DNA of 64,000 nucleotides from Halisarca cf. caerulea. Its lineage: Eukaryota; Porifera; Demospongiae; Chondrillida; Halisarcidae. The stretch is from NCBI GenBank assembly GCA_963170055.1, contig CAUJGJ010000371.1:62001-126000 (forward strand), in the 5' to 3' direction. Both the position numbers and the translations under genes were made by a program. Positions 38,155 to 52,286 of this stretch are shown one piece after another (positions within the stretch are counted from its first letter, which is position 1; each line of letters begins with the position of its first letter). The notes beneath the pieces were generated by a model, which made no database searches, was not told the DNA's origin, and was given only the letters and a program-made list of their open reading frames with translations.

Positions 38155-41100
38155 AAATATTGGTATTAGAACCAGCATATCCAACACTACACAAATACGC
38201 CCACAGCACTTCAGAAACTTCATGTGTGTCCACTGGGAATGTGCGTGGTGCTAGTGCCAAATATTGGTATTAGCACCAGCATATCCAACACTACACAAAT
38301 ACGCCCACAGCACTTCAGAAAGGTCATGTGTGTCCATTGGGAATGTGCGTGGTGCTAGTGCCAAATATTGGTATTAGCACCAGCATATCCAACACTACAC
38401 AAATACGCCCACAGCACTTCAGAAAGGTCATGTGTGTCCACTGGGAATGTGCTTTGTTCTAGTGCCAAATATTGATATTAGCACCGGCATATCCAACACT
38501 ACACAAATACGCCCACAGTAGTTAAGAAACTTCATGTGTGTCCACTGGGAATGTGCGTGGTGTTAGTGCCAAATATTGGTATTAGCACCAGCATATCCAA
38601 CACTACACAAATACGCCCACAGCACTTCAGAAAGGTCATGTGTGTCCATTGGGAATGTGCGTGGTGCTAGTGCCAAATATTGGTATTAGCACCAGCATAT
38701 CCAACACTACATAATTACGCCCACAGCACTTCAGAAAGGTCATGTGTGTCACTGGGAATGTGCGTGGTGCTAGTGCCAAATATTAGTATTAGCACCAGCA
38801 TATCCAACACTACACAAATACGCCCACAGCACTTCAGAAAGGTCATGTGTTTTCATTGGGAATGTGCGTGGTGCTAGTGCCAAATATTGGTATTAGCACC
38901 AGCATATCCAACACTACACAAATACGCCCACAGCACTTCAGAAAGGTCATGTGTGTCCATTGGGAATGTGCGTGGTGCTAGTGCCAAATATTGGTATTAG
39001 CACCAGCATATCCAACACTACACAAATACGCCCACAGCACTTCAGAAAGGTCATGTGTGTCCACTGGGAATGTGCGTGGTGCTAGTGCCAAATATTGGTA
39101 TTAGCACCAGCATATCCAACACTACACAAATACGCCCACAGCACTTCAGAAAGGTCATGTGTGTCCATTGAGAATGTGCGTGGTGCTAGTGCAAAATATT
39201 GGTATTAGCACCAGCATATCTAACACTACACAAACACGCCCACAGTAGTTAAGAAACTTCGTGTGTCCACTGGGAATGTGCGTGGTGCTAGTGCCAAATA
39301 TTGGTATTAGCACCAGCATATCCAACACTACACAAATACGCCAACATCAATTAAGAAACTTAATGTGTGTCCACTGGGAATGTGCGTGGTGCTAGTGCCA
39401 AATATTGGTATTAGCACCAGCATATCCAACACTACACAAATACGCCCACAGCACTTCAGAAAGGTCATGTGTGTCCACTGGGAATGTGCGTGGTGCTAGT
39501 GCCAAATATTGGTATTAGCACCAGCATATCCAACACTACACAAATACGCCCACAGCACTTCAGAAAGGTCATGTGTGTCCACTGGGAATGTGCGTGGTGC
39601 TAGTGCCAAATATTGGTATTAGCACTAGCATATCCAACACTACACAAATACGCCCACAGCACTTCAGAAAGGTCATGTGTGTCCACTGGGAATGTGCGTG
39701 GTGCTAGTGCCAAATATTGGTATTAGAACCAGCATATCCAACACTACACAAATACGCCCACAGCACTTCAGAAACTTCATGTGTGTCCACTGGGAATGTG
39801 CGTGGTGCTAGTGCCAAATATTGGTATTAGCACCAGCATATCCAACACTACACAAATACGCCCACAGCACTTCAGAAAGGTCATGTGTGTCCATTGGGAA
39901 TGTGCGTGGTGCTAGTGCCAAATATTGGTATTAGCACCAGCATATCCAACACTACACAAATACGCCGACAGCACTTCAGAAAGGTCATGTGTGTCCACTG
40001 GGAATGTGCTTTGTTCTAGTGCCAAATATTGTTATTAGCACCGGCATATCCAACACTACACAAATACGCCCACAGTAGTTAAGAAACTTCATGTGTGTCC
40101 ACTGGGAATGTGCGTGGTGCTAGTGCCAAATATTGGTATTAGCACCAGCATATCCAACACTACACAAATTCGCCCACATTACTTCAGAAAGGTCATGTGT
40201 GTCCATTGGGAATGTGCGTGGTGCTAGTGCCAAATATTGGTATTAGCACCAGCATATCCAACACTACATAATTACGCCCACAGCACCTCAGAAAGGTCAT
40301 GTGTGTCACTGGGAATGTGCGTGGTGCTAGTGCCAAATATTAGTATTAGAACCAGCATATCCAACACTACACAAATACGCCCACAGCACTTCAGAAAGGT
40401 CATGTGTTTTCATTGGGAATGTGCGTGGTGCTAGTGCCAAATATTGGTATTAGCACCAGCATATCCAACACTACACAAATACGCCCACAGCACTTCAGAA
40501 AGGTCATGTGTGTCCATTGGGAATGTGCGTGGTGCTAGTGCCAAATAATGGTATTAGCACCAGCATATCCAACACTACATAAATACACCCACAGCACTTT
40601 AGAAAGGTCATGTGTGTCCACTGGGAATGTGCGTGGTGCTAGTGCCAAATATTGGTATTAGCACCAGCACATCCAAGACTACACAAATACGCCCACAGCA
40701 CTTCAGAAAGGTCATGTGTGTCCATTGAGAATGTGCGTGGTGCTAGTGCCAAATATTGGTATTAGCACCAGCATATCCAACACTACACAAATACGCCCAC
40801 AGCACTTCAGAAAGGTCATGTGTGTCCACTGGGAATGTGCGTGGTGCTAGTGCCAAATATTGGTATTAACAACAGCATATCCAACACTACACAAATACGC
40901 CCACAGCACTTCAGAAACTTCATGTGTGTCCACTGGGAATGTGCGTCGTGCTAGTGCCAAATATTGGTATTAGCACCAGCATATCCAACACTACACAAAT
41001 ACGCCCACAGCACTTCAGAAAGGTCATGTGTGTCCACTGGGAATGTGCGTGGTGCTAGTGCCAAATATTGGTATTAGCACCAGCATATCCAACACTACAC

Positions 41101-41790
41101 AAATACGCCCACAGCACTTCAGAAAGGTCATGTGTGTCCACTGGGAATGTGCGTGGTGCTAGTGCCAAATATTGGTATTAGCACCAGCATATCCAACACT
41201 ACACAAATACGCCCACAGCACTTCAGAAAGGTCATGTGAGTCCACTGGGAATGTGCGTGGTGCTAGTGCCAAATATTGCTATTAGCACCGGCATATCCAA
41301 CACTACACAAATACGCCCACAGTAGTTAAGAAACTTCATGTGTGTCCACTGGGAATGTGCGTGGTGCTAGTACCAAATATTGGTATTAGCACCAGCATAT
41401 CCAACACTACACAAATACGCCCACAGCACTTCAGAAAGGTCATGTGTGTCCATTGGGAATGTGCGTGGTGCTAGTGCCAAATATTGGTATTAGCACCAGC
41501 ATATCCAACACTACACAAATACGCCCACAGCACTTCAGAAAGGTCATGTGTGTCCATTGGGAATGTGCGTGGTGCTAGTGCCAAATATTAGTATTAGCAC
41601 CAACATATCCAACACTACACAAATACGCCCACAGTACTTCAGAAAGGTCATGTGTGTCCATTGGGAATGTGCGTGGTGCTAGTGCCAAATATTGGTATTA
41701 GCACCAGCATATCCAACACTACACAAATACGCCCACAGCACTTCAGAAAGGTCATGTGTGTCCACTGGGAATGTGCGTGGTGCTAGTGCC
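38155..41790 (+). repeat. 35-monomer tandem duplication, copy 1 (3636 bp)
   Basis: 35 x 104 less 4 bp, the deficit coming from two TGTCAC 103-bp monomers (38675, 40232) and one 102-bp gamma-2. It includes a 15-monomer part (38155-39711) and a 20-monomer part (39712-41790). CAAATTCGCCCACATTAC at about 40166 is shared only with the next copy. Confidence 0.9.
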
Positions 41791-44700
41791 AAATATTGGT
41801 ATTAGAACCAGCATATCCAACACTACACAAATACGCCCACAGCACTTCAGAAACTTCATGTGTGTCCACTGGGAATGTGCGTGGTGCTAGTGCCAAATAT
41901 TGGTATTAGCACCAGCATATCCAACACTACACAAATACGCCCACAGCACTTCAGAAAGGTCATGTGTGTCCATTGGGAATGTGCGTGGTGCTAGTGCCAA
42001 ATATTGGTATTAGCACCAGCATATCCAACACTACACAAATACGCCCACAGCACTTCAGAAAGGTCATGTGTGTCCACTGGGAATGTGCTTTGTTCTAGTG
42101 CCAAATATTGATATTAGCACCGGCATATCCAACACTACACAAATACGCCCACAGTAGTTAAGAAACTTCATGTGTGTCCACTGGGAATGTGCGTGGTGTT
42201 AGTGCCAAATATTGGTATTAGCACCAGCATATCCAACACTACACAAATACGCCCACAGCACTTCAGAAAGGTCATGTGTGTCCATTGGGAATGTGCGTGG
42301 TGCTAGTGCCAAATATTGGTATTAGCACCAGCATATCCAACACTACATAATTACGCCCACAGCACTTCAGAAAGGTCATGTGTGTCACTGGGAATGTGCG
42401 TGGTGCTAGTGCCAAATATTAGTATTAGCACCAGCATATCCAACACTACACAAATACGCCCACAGCACTTCAGAAAGGTCATGTGTTTTCATTGGGAATG
42501 TGCGTGGTGCTAGTGCCAAATATTGGTATTAGCACCAGCATATCCAACACTACACAAATACGCCCACAGCACTTCAGAAAGGTCATGTGTGTCCATTGGG
42601 AATGTGCGTGGTGCTAGTGCCAAATATTGGTATTAGCACCAGCATATCCAACACTACACAAATACGCCCACAGCACTTCAGAAAGGTCATGTGTGTCCAC
42701 TGGGAATGTGCGTGGTGCTAGTGCCAAATATTGGTATTAGCACCAGCATATCCAACACTACACAAATACGCCCACAGCACTTCAGAAAGGTCATGTGTGT
42801 CCATTGAGAATGTGCGTGGTGCTAGTGCAAAATATTGGTATTAGCACCAGCATATCTAACACTACACAAACACGCCCACAGTAGTTAAGAAACTTCGTGT
42901 GTCCACTGGGAATGTGCGTGGTGCTAGTGCCAAATATTGGTATTAGCACCAGCATATCCAACACTACACAAATACGCCAACATCAATTAAGAAACTTAAT
43001 GTGTGTCCACTGGGAATGTGCGTGGTGCTAGTGCCAAATATTGGTATTAGCACCAGCATATCCAACACTACACAAATACGCCCACAGCACTTCAGAAAGG
43101 TCATGTGTGTCCACTGGGAATGTGCGTGGTGCTAGTGCCAAATATTGGTATTAGCACCAGCATATCCAACACTACACAAATACGCCCACAGCACTTCAGA
43201 AAGGTCATGTGTGTCCACTGGGAATGTGGGTGGTGCTAGTGCCAAATATTGGTATTAGCACTAGCATATCCAACACTACACAAATACGCCCACAGCACTT
43301 CAGAAAGGTCATGTGTGTCCACTGGGAATGTGCGTGGTGCTAGTGCCAAATATTGGTATTAGAACCAGCATATCCAACACTACACAAATACGCCCACAGC
43401 ACTTCAGAAACTTCATGTGTGTCCACTGGGAATGTGCGTGGTGCTAGTGCCAAATATTGGTATTAGCACCAGCATATCCAACACTACACAAATACGCCCA
43501 CAGCACTTCAGAAAGGTCATGTGTGTCCATTGGGAATGTGCGTGGTGCTAGTGCCAAATATTGGTATTAGCACCAGCATATCCAACACTACACAAATACG
43601 CCGACAGCACTTCAGAAAGGTCATGTGTGTCCACTGGGAATGTGCTTTGTTCTAGTGCCAAATATTGTTATTAGCACCGGCATATCCAACACTACACAAA
43701 TACGCCCACAGTAGTTAAGAAACTTCATGTGTGTCCACTGGGAATGTGCGTGGTGCTAGTGCCAAATATTGGTATTAGCACCAGCATATCCAACACTACA
43801 CAAATTCGCCCACATTACTTCAGAAAGGTCATGTGTGTCCATTGGGAATGTGCGTGGTGCTAGTGCCAAATATTGGTATTAGCACCAGCATATCCAACAC
43901 TACATAATTACGCCCACAGCACCTCAGAAAGGTCATGTGTGTCACTGGGAATGTGCGTGGTGCTAGTGCCAAATATTAGTATTAGAACCAGCATATCCAA
44001 CACTACACAAATACGCCCACAGCACTTCAGAAAGGTCATGTGTTTTCATTGGGAATGTGCGTGGTGCTAGTGCCAAATATTGGTATTAGCACCAGCATAT
44101 CCAACACTACACAAATACGCCCACAGCACTTCAGAAAGGTCATGTGTGTCCATTGGGAATGTGCGTGGTGCTAGTGCCAAATAATGGTATTAGCACCAGC
44201 ATATCCAACACTACATAAATACACCCACAGCACTTTAGAAAGGTCATGTGTGTCCACTGGGAATGTGCGTGGTGCTAGTGCCAAATATTGGTATTAGCAC
44301 CAGCACATCCAAGACTACACAAATACGCCCACAGCACTTCAGAAAGGTCATGTGTGTCCATTGAGAATGTGCGTGGTGCTAGTGCCAAATATTGGTATTA
44401 GCACCAGCATATCCAACACTACACAAATACGCCCACAGCACTTCAGAAAGGTCATGTGTGTCCACTGGGAATGTGCGTGGTGCTAGTGCCAAATATTGGT
44501 ATTAACAACAGCATATCCAACACTACACAAATACGCCCACAGCACTTCAGAAACTTCATGTGTGTCCACTGGGAATGTGCGTCGTGCTAGTGCCAAATAT
44601 TGGTATTAGCACCAGCATATCCAACACTACACAAATACGCCCACAGCACTTCAGAAAGGTCATGTGTGTCCACTGGGAATGTGCGTGGTGCTAGTGCCAA

Positions 44701-45426
44701 ATATTGGTATTAGCACCAGCATATCCAACACTACACAAATACGCCCACAGCACTTCAGAAAGGTCATGTGTGTCCACTGGGAATGTGCGTGGTGCTAGTG
44801 CCAAATATTGGTATTAGCACCAGCATATCCAACACTACACAAATACGCCCACAGCACTTCAGAAAGGTCATGTGAGTCCACTGGGAATGTGCGTGGTGCT
44901 AGTGCCAAATATTGCTATTAGCACCGGCATATCCAACACTACACAAATACGCCCACAGTAGTTAAGAAACTTCATGTGTGTCCACTGGGAATGTGCGTGG
45001 TGCTAGTACCAAATATTGGTATTAGCACCAGCATATCCAACACTACACAAATACGCCCACAGCACTTCAGAAAGGTCATGTGTGTCCATTGGGAATGTGC
45101 GTGGTGCTAGTGCCAAATATTGGTATTAGCACCAGCATATCCAACACTACACAAATACGCCCACAGCACTTCAGAAAGGTCATGTGTGTCCATTGGGAAT
45201 GTGCGTGGTGCTAGTGCCAAATATTAGTATTAGCACCAACATATCCAACACTACACAAATACGCCCACAGTACTTCAGAAAGGTCATGTGTGTCCATTGG
45301 GAATGTGCGTGGTGCTAGTGCCAAATATTGGTATTAGCACCAGCATATCCAACACTACACAAATACGCCCACAGCACTTCAGAAAGGTCATGTGTGTCCA
45401 CTGGGAATGTGCGTGGTGCTAGTGCC
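41791..45426 (+). repeat. 35-monomer tandem duplication, copy 2 (3636 bp)
   Basis: Same monomer order at exact period 3636, including CAAATTCGCCCACATTAC near 43802 and the missing ACTCCATG beta monomer. The only private change I noticed is GAATGTGGGTGG near 43223. Very recent by appearance. Confidence 0.9.
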
Positions 45427-46777
45427 AAATATTGGTATTAGCACCAGCACATCCAACACTACACAAATACGCCCAAAGCACTTCAGAAAGGTCATGTGTG
45501 TCCATTGGGAATGTGCGTGGTGCTAGTGCCAAATATTGGTATTAGCACCAGCATATCCAACACTACATAAATACGCCCACAGCACTTCAGAAAGGTCATG
45601 TGTGTCCACTGGGAATGTGCGTGGTGCTAGTGCCAAATATTAGTATTAGCACCAGCATATCCAACACTACACAAATACGCACACAGCACTTCAGAAAGGT
45701 CATGTGTGTCCATTGGGAATGTGCGTGGTGCTAGTGCCAAATATTGGTATTAGCACCAGCATATCTAACACTACACAAATACGCCCACAGCACTTCAGAA
45801 AGGTCATGTGTGTCCACTGGGAATGTGCGTGGTGCTAGTGCCAAATATTGGTATTTGCACCAGCATATCCAACACTACACAAATACGCCCACAGCACTTC
45901 AGAAAGGTCATGTGTGTCCATTGGGAATGTGCGTAGTGCTAGTGCAAATATTGGTATTAGCACCAGCATATCTAACACTACACAAATACGCCCACAGTAG
46001 TTAAGAAACTTCATGTGTGTCCACTGGGAATGTGCGTGGTGCTAGTGCCAAATATTGGTATTAGCACCAGCATATCCAAAACTACACAAATACGCCCACA
46101 TCAATTAAGAAACTTAATGTGTGTCCACTGGGAATGTGCGTGGTGTTAGTGCCAAATATTGGTATTAGCACCAGCATATCCAACACTATACAAATACGCC
46201 CACAGCACTTCAGAAAGGTCATGTGTGTCCACTGGGATTGTGCGTGGTGCTAGTGCCAAATATTGGTATTAGCACCAGCACATCCAAGACTACACAAATA
46301 CGCCCACAGCACTTCAGAAAGGTCATGTGTGTCCATTGAGAATGTGCGTGGTGCTAGTGCCAAATATTGGTATTAGCACCAGCATATCCAACACTACACA
46401 AATACGCCCACAGCACTTCAGAAAGGTCATGTGTGTCCACTGGGAATGTGCGTGGTGCTAGTGCCAAATATTGGTATTAGCAACAGCATATCCAACACTA
46501 CACAAATACGCCCACAGCACTTCAGAAACTTCATGTGTGTCCACTGGGAATGTGCGTCGTGCTAGTGCCAAATATTGGTATTAGCACTAGCATATCCAAC
46601 ACTACACAAATACGCCCACAGCACTTCAGAAAGGTCATGTGTGTCCACTGGGAATGTGCGTGGTGCTAGTGCCAAATATTGGTATTAGCACCAGCATATC
46701 CAACACTACACAAATACGCCCACAGCACTTCAGAAAGGTCATGTGTGTCCACTGGGAATGTGCGTGGTGCTAGTGCC
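45427..46777 (+). repeat. 13-monomer unit, 1351 bp
   Basis: CACATCC/CCCAAAGCAC, CATAAATACG, TTAGTATT/CGCACACAG, CATATCTAAC alpha, a TTTGCACC copy of 103 bp with GCGTAGTGC, gamma-2, delta (CATATCCAAAAC), alpha (CACTATACAAAT, GGGATTGTG), CACATCCAAGAC, alpha, GCAACAGC beta, two alpha. Matches 28593-29943 at offset 16834 and 50936-52286 at offset 5509. Confidence 0.84.
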
Positions 46778-48128
46778 AAATATTGGTTTTAGAACCAGCA
46801 TATCCAACACTACACAAATACGCCCACAGAACTTCAGAAACTCCATGTGTGTCCACTGGGAATGTGCGTGGTGCTAGTGCCAAATATTGGTATTAGCACC
46901 AGCATATCCAACACTACATAAATACGCCCACAGCACTTCAGAAAGGTCATGTGTGTCCACTGGGAATGTGCGTGGTGCTAGTGCCAAATATTAGTATTAG
47001 CACCAGCATATCCAACACTACACAAATACGCACACAGCACTTCAGAAAGGTCATGTGTGTCCATTGGGAATGTGCGTGGTGCTAGTGCCAAATATTGGTA
47101 TTAGCACCAGCATATCTAACACTACACAAATACGCCCACAGCACTTCAGAAAGGTCATGTGTGTCCACTGGGAATGTGCGTGGTGCTAGTGCCAAATATT
47201 GGTATTAGCACCAGCATATCCAACACTACACAAATACGCCCACAGCACTTCAGAAAGGTCATGTGTGTCCATTGGGAATGTGCGTGGTGCTAGTGCAAAT
47301 ATTGGTATTAGCACCAGCATATCTAACACTACACAAATACGCCCACAGTAGTTAAGAAACTTCATGTGTGTCCACTGGGAATGTGCGTGGTGCTAGTGCC
47401 AAATATTGGTATTAGCACCAGCATATCCAAAACTACACAAATACGCCCACATCAATTAAGAAACTTAATGTGTGTCCACTGGGAATGTGCGTGGTGTTAG
47501 TGCCAAATATTGGTATTAGCACCAGCATATCCAACACTACACAAATACGCCCACAGCACTTCAGAAAGGTCATGTGTGTCCATTGGGAATGTTCGTGGTG
47601 CTAGTGCCAAATATTGGTATTAGCACCAGCACATCCAACACTACACAAATACGCCCACAGCACTTCAGAAAGGTCATGTGTGTCCATTGAGAATGTGCGT
47701 GGTGCTAGTGCCAAATATTGGTATTAGCACCAGCATATCCAACACTACACAAATACGCCCACAGCACTTCAGAAAGGTCATGTGTGTCCACTGGGAATGT
47801 GCGTGGTGCTAGTGCCAAATATTGGTATTAGCAACAGCATATCCAACACTACACAAATACGCCCACAGCACTTCAGAAACTTCATGTGTGTCCACTGGGA
47901 ATGTGCGTCGTGCTAGTGCCAAATATTGGTATTAGCACCAGCATATCCAACACTACACAAATACGCCCACAGCACTTCAGAAAGGTCATGTCTGTCCACT
48001 GGGAATGTGCGTGGTGCTAGTGCCAAATATTGGTATTAGCACCAGCATATCCAACACTACACAAATACGCCCACAGCACTTCAGAAAGGTCATGTGTGTC
48101 CACTGGGAATGTGCGTGGTGCTAGTGCC
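46778..48128 (+). repeat. 13-monomer HOR, 1351 bp, variant form
   Basis: GGTTTT beta, followed directly by CATAATACG-type alpha (CATAAATACG, 46882) and TTAGTATT/CGCACACAG, then CATATCTAAC, a 103-bp copy, gamma-2, delta, alpha, CACATCCAAC, alpha, GCAACAGC, two alpha. The same arrangement occurs at 52287-53637. Confidence 0.86.
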
Positions 48129-49479
48129 AAATATTGGTTTTAGAACCAGCATATCCAACACTACACAAATACGCCCACAGAACTTCAGAAACTCCATGTG
48201 TGTCCACTGGGAATGTGCGTGGTGCTAGTGCCAAATATTGGTATTAGCACCAGCATATCCAACACTACACAAATACGCCCACAGCACTTCAGAAAGGTCA
48301 TGTGAGTCCACTGGGAATGTGCGTGGTGCTAGTGCCAAATATTGTTATTAGCACCGGCATATCCAACACTACACAAATACGCCCACAGTAGTTAAGAAAC
48401 TTCATGTGTGTCCACTGGGAATGTGCGTTGTGCTAGTGCCAAATATTGGTATTAGCACCAGCATATCCAACACTACACAAATACGCCCACAGCACTTCAG
48501 AAAGGTCATGTGTGTCCATTGGGAATGTGCGTGGTGCTAGTGCCAAATATTGGTATTAGCACCAGCATATCCAACACTACACAAATACGCCCACAGCACT
48601 TCAGAAAGGTCATGTGTGTCCATTGGGAATGTGCGTGGTGCTAGTGCAAATATTGGTATTAGCACCAGCATATCTAACACTACACAAATACGCCCACAGT
48701 AGTTAAGAAACTTCATGTGTGTCCACTGGGAATGTGCGTGGTGCTAGTGCCAAATATTGGTATTAGCACCAGCATATCCAAAACTACACAAATACGCCCA
48801 CATCAATTAAGAAACTTAATGTGTGTCCACTGGGAATGTGCGTGGTGTTAGTGCCAAATATTGGTATTAGCACCAGCATATCCAACACTACACAAATACG
48901 CCCACAGCACTTCAGAAAGGTCATGTGTGTCCACTGGGAATGTGCGTGGTGCTAGTTCCAAATATTGGTATTAGCACCAGCACATCCAAGACTACACAAA
49001 TACGCCCACAGCACTTCAGAAAGGTCATGTGTGTCCATTGAGAATGTGCGTGGTGCTAGTGCCAAATATTGGTATTAGCACCAGCATATCCAACACTACA
49101 CAAATACGCCCACAGCACTTCAGAAAGGTCATGTGTGTCCACTGGGAATGTGCGTGGTGCTAGTGCCAAATATTGGTATTAGCAACAGCATATCCAACAC
49201 TACACAAATACGCCCACAGCACTTCAGAAAAGTCATGTGTGTCCACTGGGAATGTGCGTCGTGCTAGTGCCAAATATTGGTATTAGCACCAGCATATCCA
49301 ACACTACACAAATACGCCCACAGTACTTCAGAAAGGTCATGTGTGTCCACTGGGAATGTGCGTGGTGCTAGTGCCAAATATTGGTATTAGCACCAGCATA
49401 TCCAACACTACACAAATACGCCCACAGCACTTCAGAAAGGTCATGTGTGTCCACTGGGAATGTGCGTGGTGCTAGTGCC
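48129..49479 (+). repeat. 13-monomer HOR, 1351 bp, main form
   Basis: Order: GGTTTT beta, GTGAGTCC alpha, GTTATT gamma-1, alpha, alpha, gamma-2, delta, alpha, CACATCCAAGAC, alpha, GCAACAGC beta with GCGTCGTGC, alpha, alpha. One monomer is 103 bp (AGTGCAAATATT), giving 1351. A private TGTCTGTCC occurs near 47991, just upstream. Confidence 0.88.
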
Positions 49480-52286
49480 AAATATTGGTTTTAGAACCAG
49501 CATATCCAACACTACACAAATACGCCCACAGAACTTCAGAAACTCCATGTGTGTCCACTGGGAATGTGCGTGGTGCTAGTGCCAAATATTGGTATTAGCA
49601 CCAGCATATCCAACACTACACAAATACGCCCACAGCACTTCAGAAAGGTCATGTGAGTCCACTGGGAATGTGCGTGGTGCTAGTGCCAAATATTGTTATT
49701 AGCACCGGCATATCCAACACTACACAAATACGCCCACAGTAGTTAAGAAACTTCATGTGTGTCCACTGGGAATGTGCGTGGTGCTAGTGCCAAATATTGG
49801 TATTAGCACCAGCATATCCAACACTACACAAATACGCCCACAGCACTTCAGAAAGGTCATGTGTGTCCATTGGGAATGTGCGTGGTGCTAGTGCCAAATA
49901 TTGGTATTAGCACCAGCATATCCAACACTACACAAATACGCCCACAGCACTTCAGAAAGGTCATGTGTGTCCATTGGGAATGTGCGTGGTGCTAGTGCCA
50001 AATATTGGTATTAACACCAGCATATCCAACACTACACAAGTACGCCCACAGCACTTCAGAAAGGTCATGTGTGTCCACTGGGAATGTGCGTGGTGCTAGT
50101 GCCAAATATTGGTATTAGCACCAGCACATCCAACACTACACAAATACGCCCACAGCACTTCAGAAAGGTCATGTGTGTCCATTGAGAATGTGCGTGGCGC
50201 TAGTGCCAAATATTGGTATTAGCACCAGCATGTCCAACACTACACAAATACGCCCACAGCACTTCAGAAAGGTCATGTGTGTCCACTGGGAATGTGCGTG
50301 GTGCTAGTGCCAAATATTGGTATTAACAACAGCATATCCAACACTACACAAATACGCCCACAGCACTTCAGAAACTTCATGTGTGTCCACTGGGAATGTG
50401 CGTGGTGCTAGTGCCAAATATTGGTATTAGCACCAGCATATCCAACACTACACAAATACGCCCACAGCACTTCAGAAAGGTCATGTGTGTCCATTGGGAA
50501 TGTGCGTGGTGCTAGTGCCAAATATTGGTATTAGCACCAGCATATCCAACACTACACAAATACGCCCACAGCACTTCAGAAAGGTCATGTGTGTCCACTG
50601 GGAATGTGCGTGGTGCTAGTGCCAAATATTGGTATTAGAACCAGCATATCCAACACTACACAAATACGCCCACAGCACTTCAGAAACTCCATGTGTGTCC
50701 ACTGGGAATGTGCGTGGTGCTAGTGCCAAATATTGGTATTAGCACCAGCATATCCAACACTACACAAATACGCCCACAGCACTTCAGAAAGGTCATGTGT
50801 GTCCACTGGGAATGTGCGTGGTGCTAGTGCCAAATATTGGTATTAGCACCAGCATATCCAACACTACACAAATACGCCCACAGCACTTCAGAAAGGTCAT
50901 GTGTGTCCACTGGGAATGTGCGTGGTGCTAGTGCCAAATATTGGTATTAGCACCAGCACATCCAACACTACACAAATACGCCCAAAGCACTTCAGAAAGG
51001 TCATGTGTGTCCATTGGGAATGTGCGTGGTGCTAGTGCCAAATATTGGTATTAGCACCAGCATATCCAACACTACATAAATACGCCCACAGCACTTCAGA
51101 AAGGTCATGTGTGTCCACTGGGAATGTGCGTGGTGCTAGTGCCAAATATTAGTATTAGCACCAGCATATCCAACACTACACAAATACGCACACAGCACTT
51201 CAGAAAGGTCATGTGTGTCCATTGGGAATGTGCGTGGTGCTAGTGCCAAATATTGGTATTAGCACCAGCATATCTAACACTACACAAATACGCCCACAGC
51301 ACTTCAGAAAGGTCATGTGTGTCCACTGGGAATGTGCGTGGTGCTAGTGCCAAATATTGGTATTAGCACCAGCATATCCAACACTACACAAATACGCCCA
51401 CAGCACTTCAGAAAGGTCATGTGTGTCCATTGGGAATGTGCGTGGTGCTAGTGCAAATATTGGTATTAGCACCAGCATATCTAACACTACACAAATACGC
51501 CCACAGTAGTTAAGAAACTTCATGTGTGTCCACTGGGAATGTGCGTGGTGCTAGTGCCAAATATTGGTATTAGCACCAGCATATCCAAAACTACACAAAT
51601 ACGCCCACATCAATTAAGAAACTTAATGTGTGTCCACTGGGAATGTGCGTGGTGTTAGTGCCAAATATTGGTATTAGCACCAGCATATCCAACACTACAC
51701 AAATACGCCCACAGCACTTCAGAAAGGTCATGTGTGTCCACTGGGAATGTGCGTGGTGCTAGTGCCAAATATTGGTATTAGCACCAGCACATCCAAGACT
51801 ACACAAATACGCTCACAGCACTTCAGAAAGGTCATGTGTGTCCATTGAGAATGTGCGTGGTGCTAGTGCCAAATATTGGTATTAGCACCAGCATATCCAA
51901 CACTACACAAATACGCCCACAGCACTTCAGAAAGGTCATGTGTGTCCACTGGGAATGTGCGTGGTGCTAGTGCCAAATATTGGTATTAGCAACAGCATAT
52001 CCAACACTACACAAATACGCCCACAGCACTTCAGAAACTTCATGTGTGTCCACTGGGAATGTGCGTGGTGCTAGTGCCAAATATTGGTATTAGCACCAGC
52101 ATATCCAACACTACACAAATACGCCCACAGCACTTCAGAAAGGTCATGTGTGTCCACTGGGAATGTGCGTGGTGCCAGTGCCAAATATTGGTATTAGCAC
52201 CAGCATATCCAACACTACACAAATACGCCCACAGCACTTCAGAAAGGTCATGTGTGTCCACTGGGAATGTGCGTGGTGCTAGTGCC
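49480..52286 (+). repeat. 27-monomer compound unit, 2807 bp
   Basis: GGTTTT beta, GTGAGTCC, gamma-1, two alpha, then TTAACACC with CACAAGTACG (50000), CACATCC ending GCGTGGCGC (50104), CATGTCC (50208), TTAACAACAGC beta (50312), two alpha, ACTCCATG beta (50624), two alpha, and from 50936 a copy of 45427-46777. It acts as the source pattern for 57276-60185. Confidence 0.83.

Noticed and set aside
38155..45426. Assembly artefact creating the 3636-bp duplication
   Set aside because: Cannot be excluded without reads, but a distinguishing base in copy 2 (near 43227) argues the copies are real; kept as a finding with that test named.
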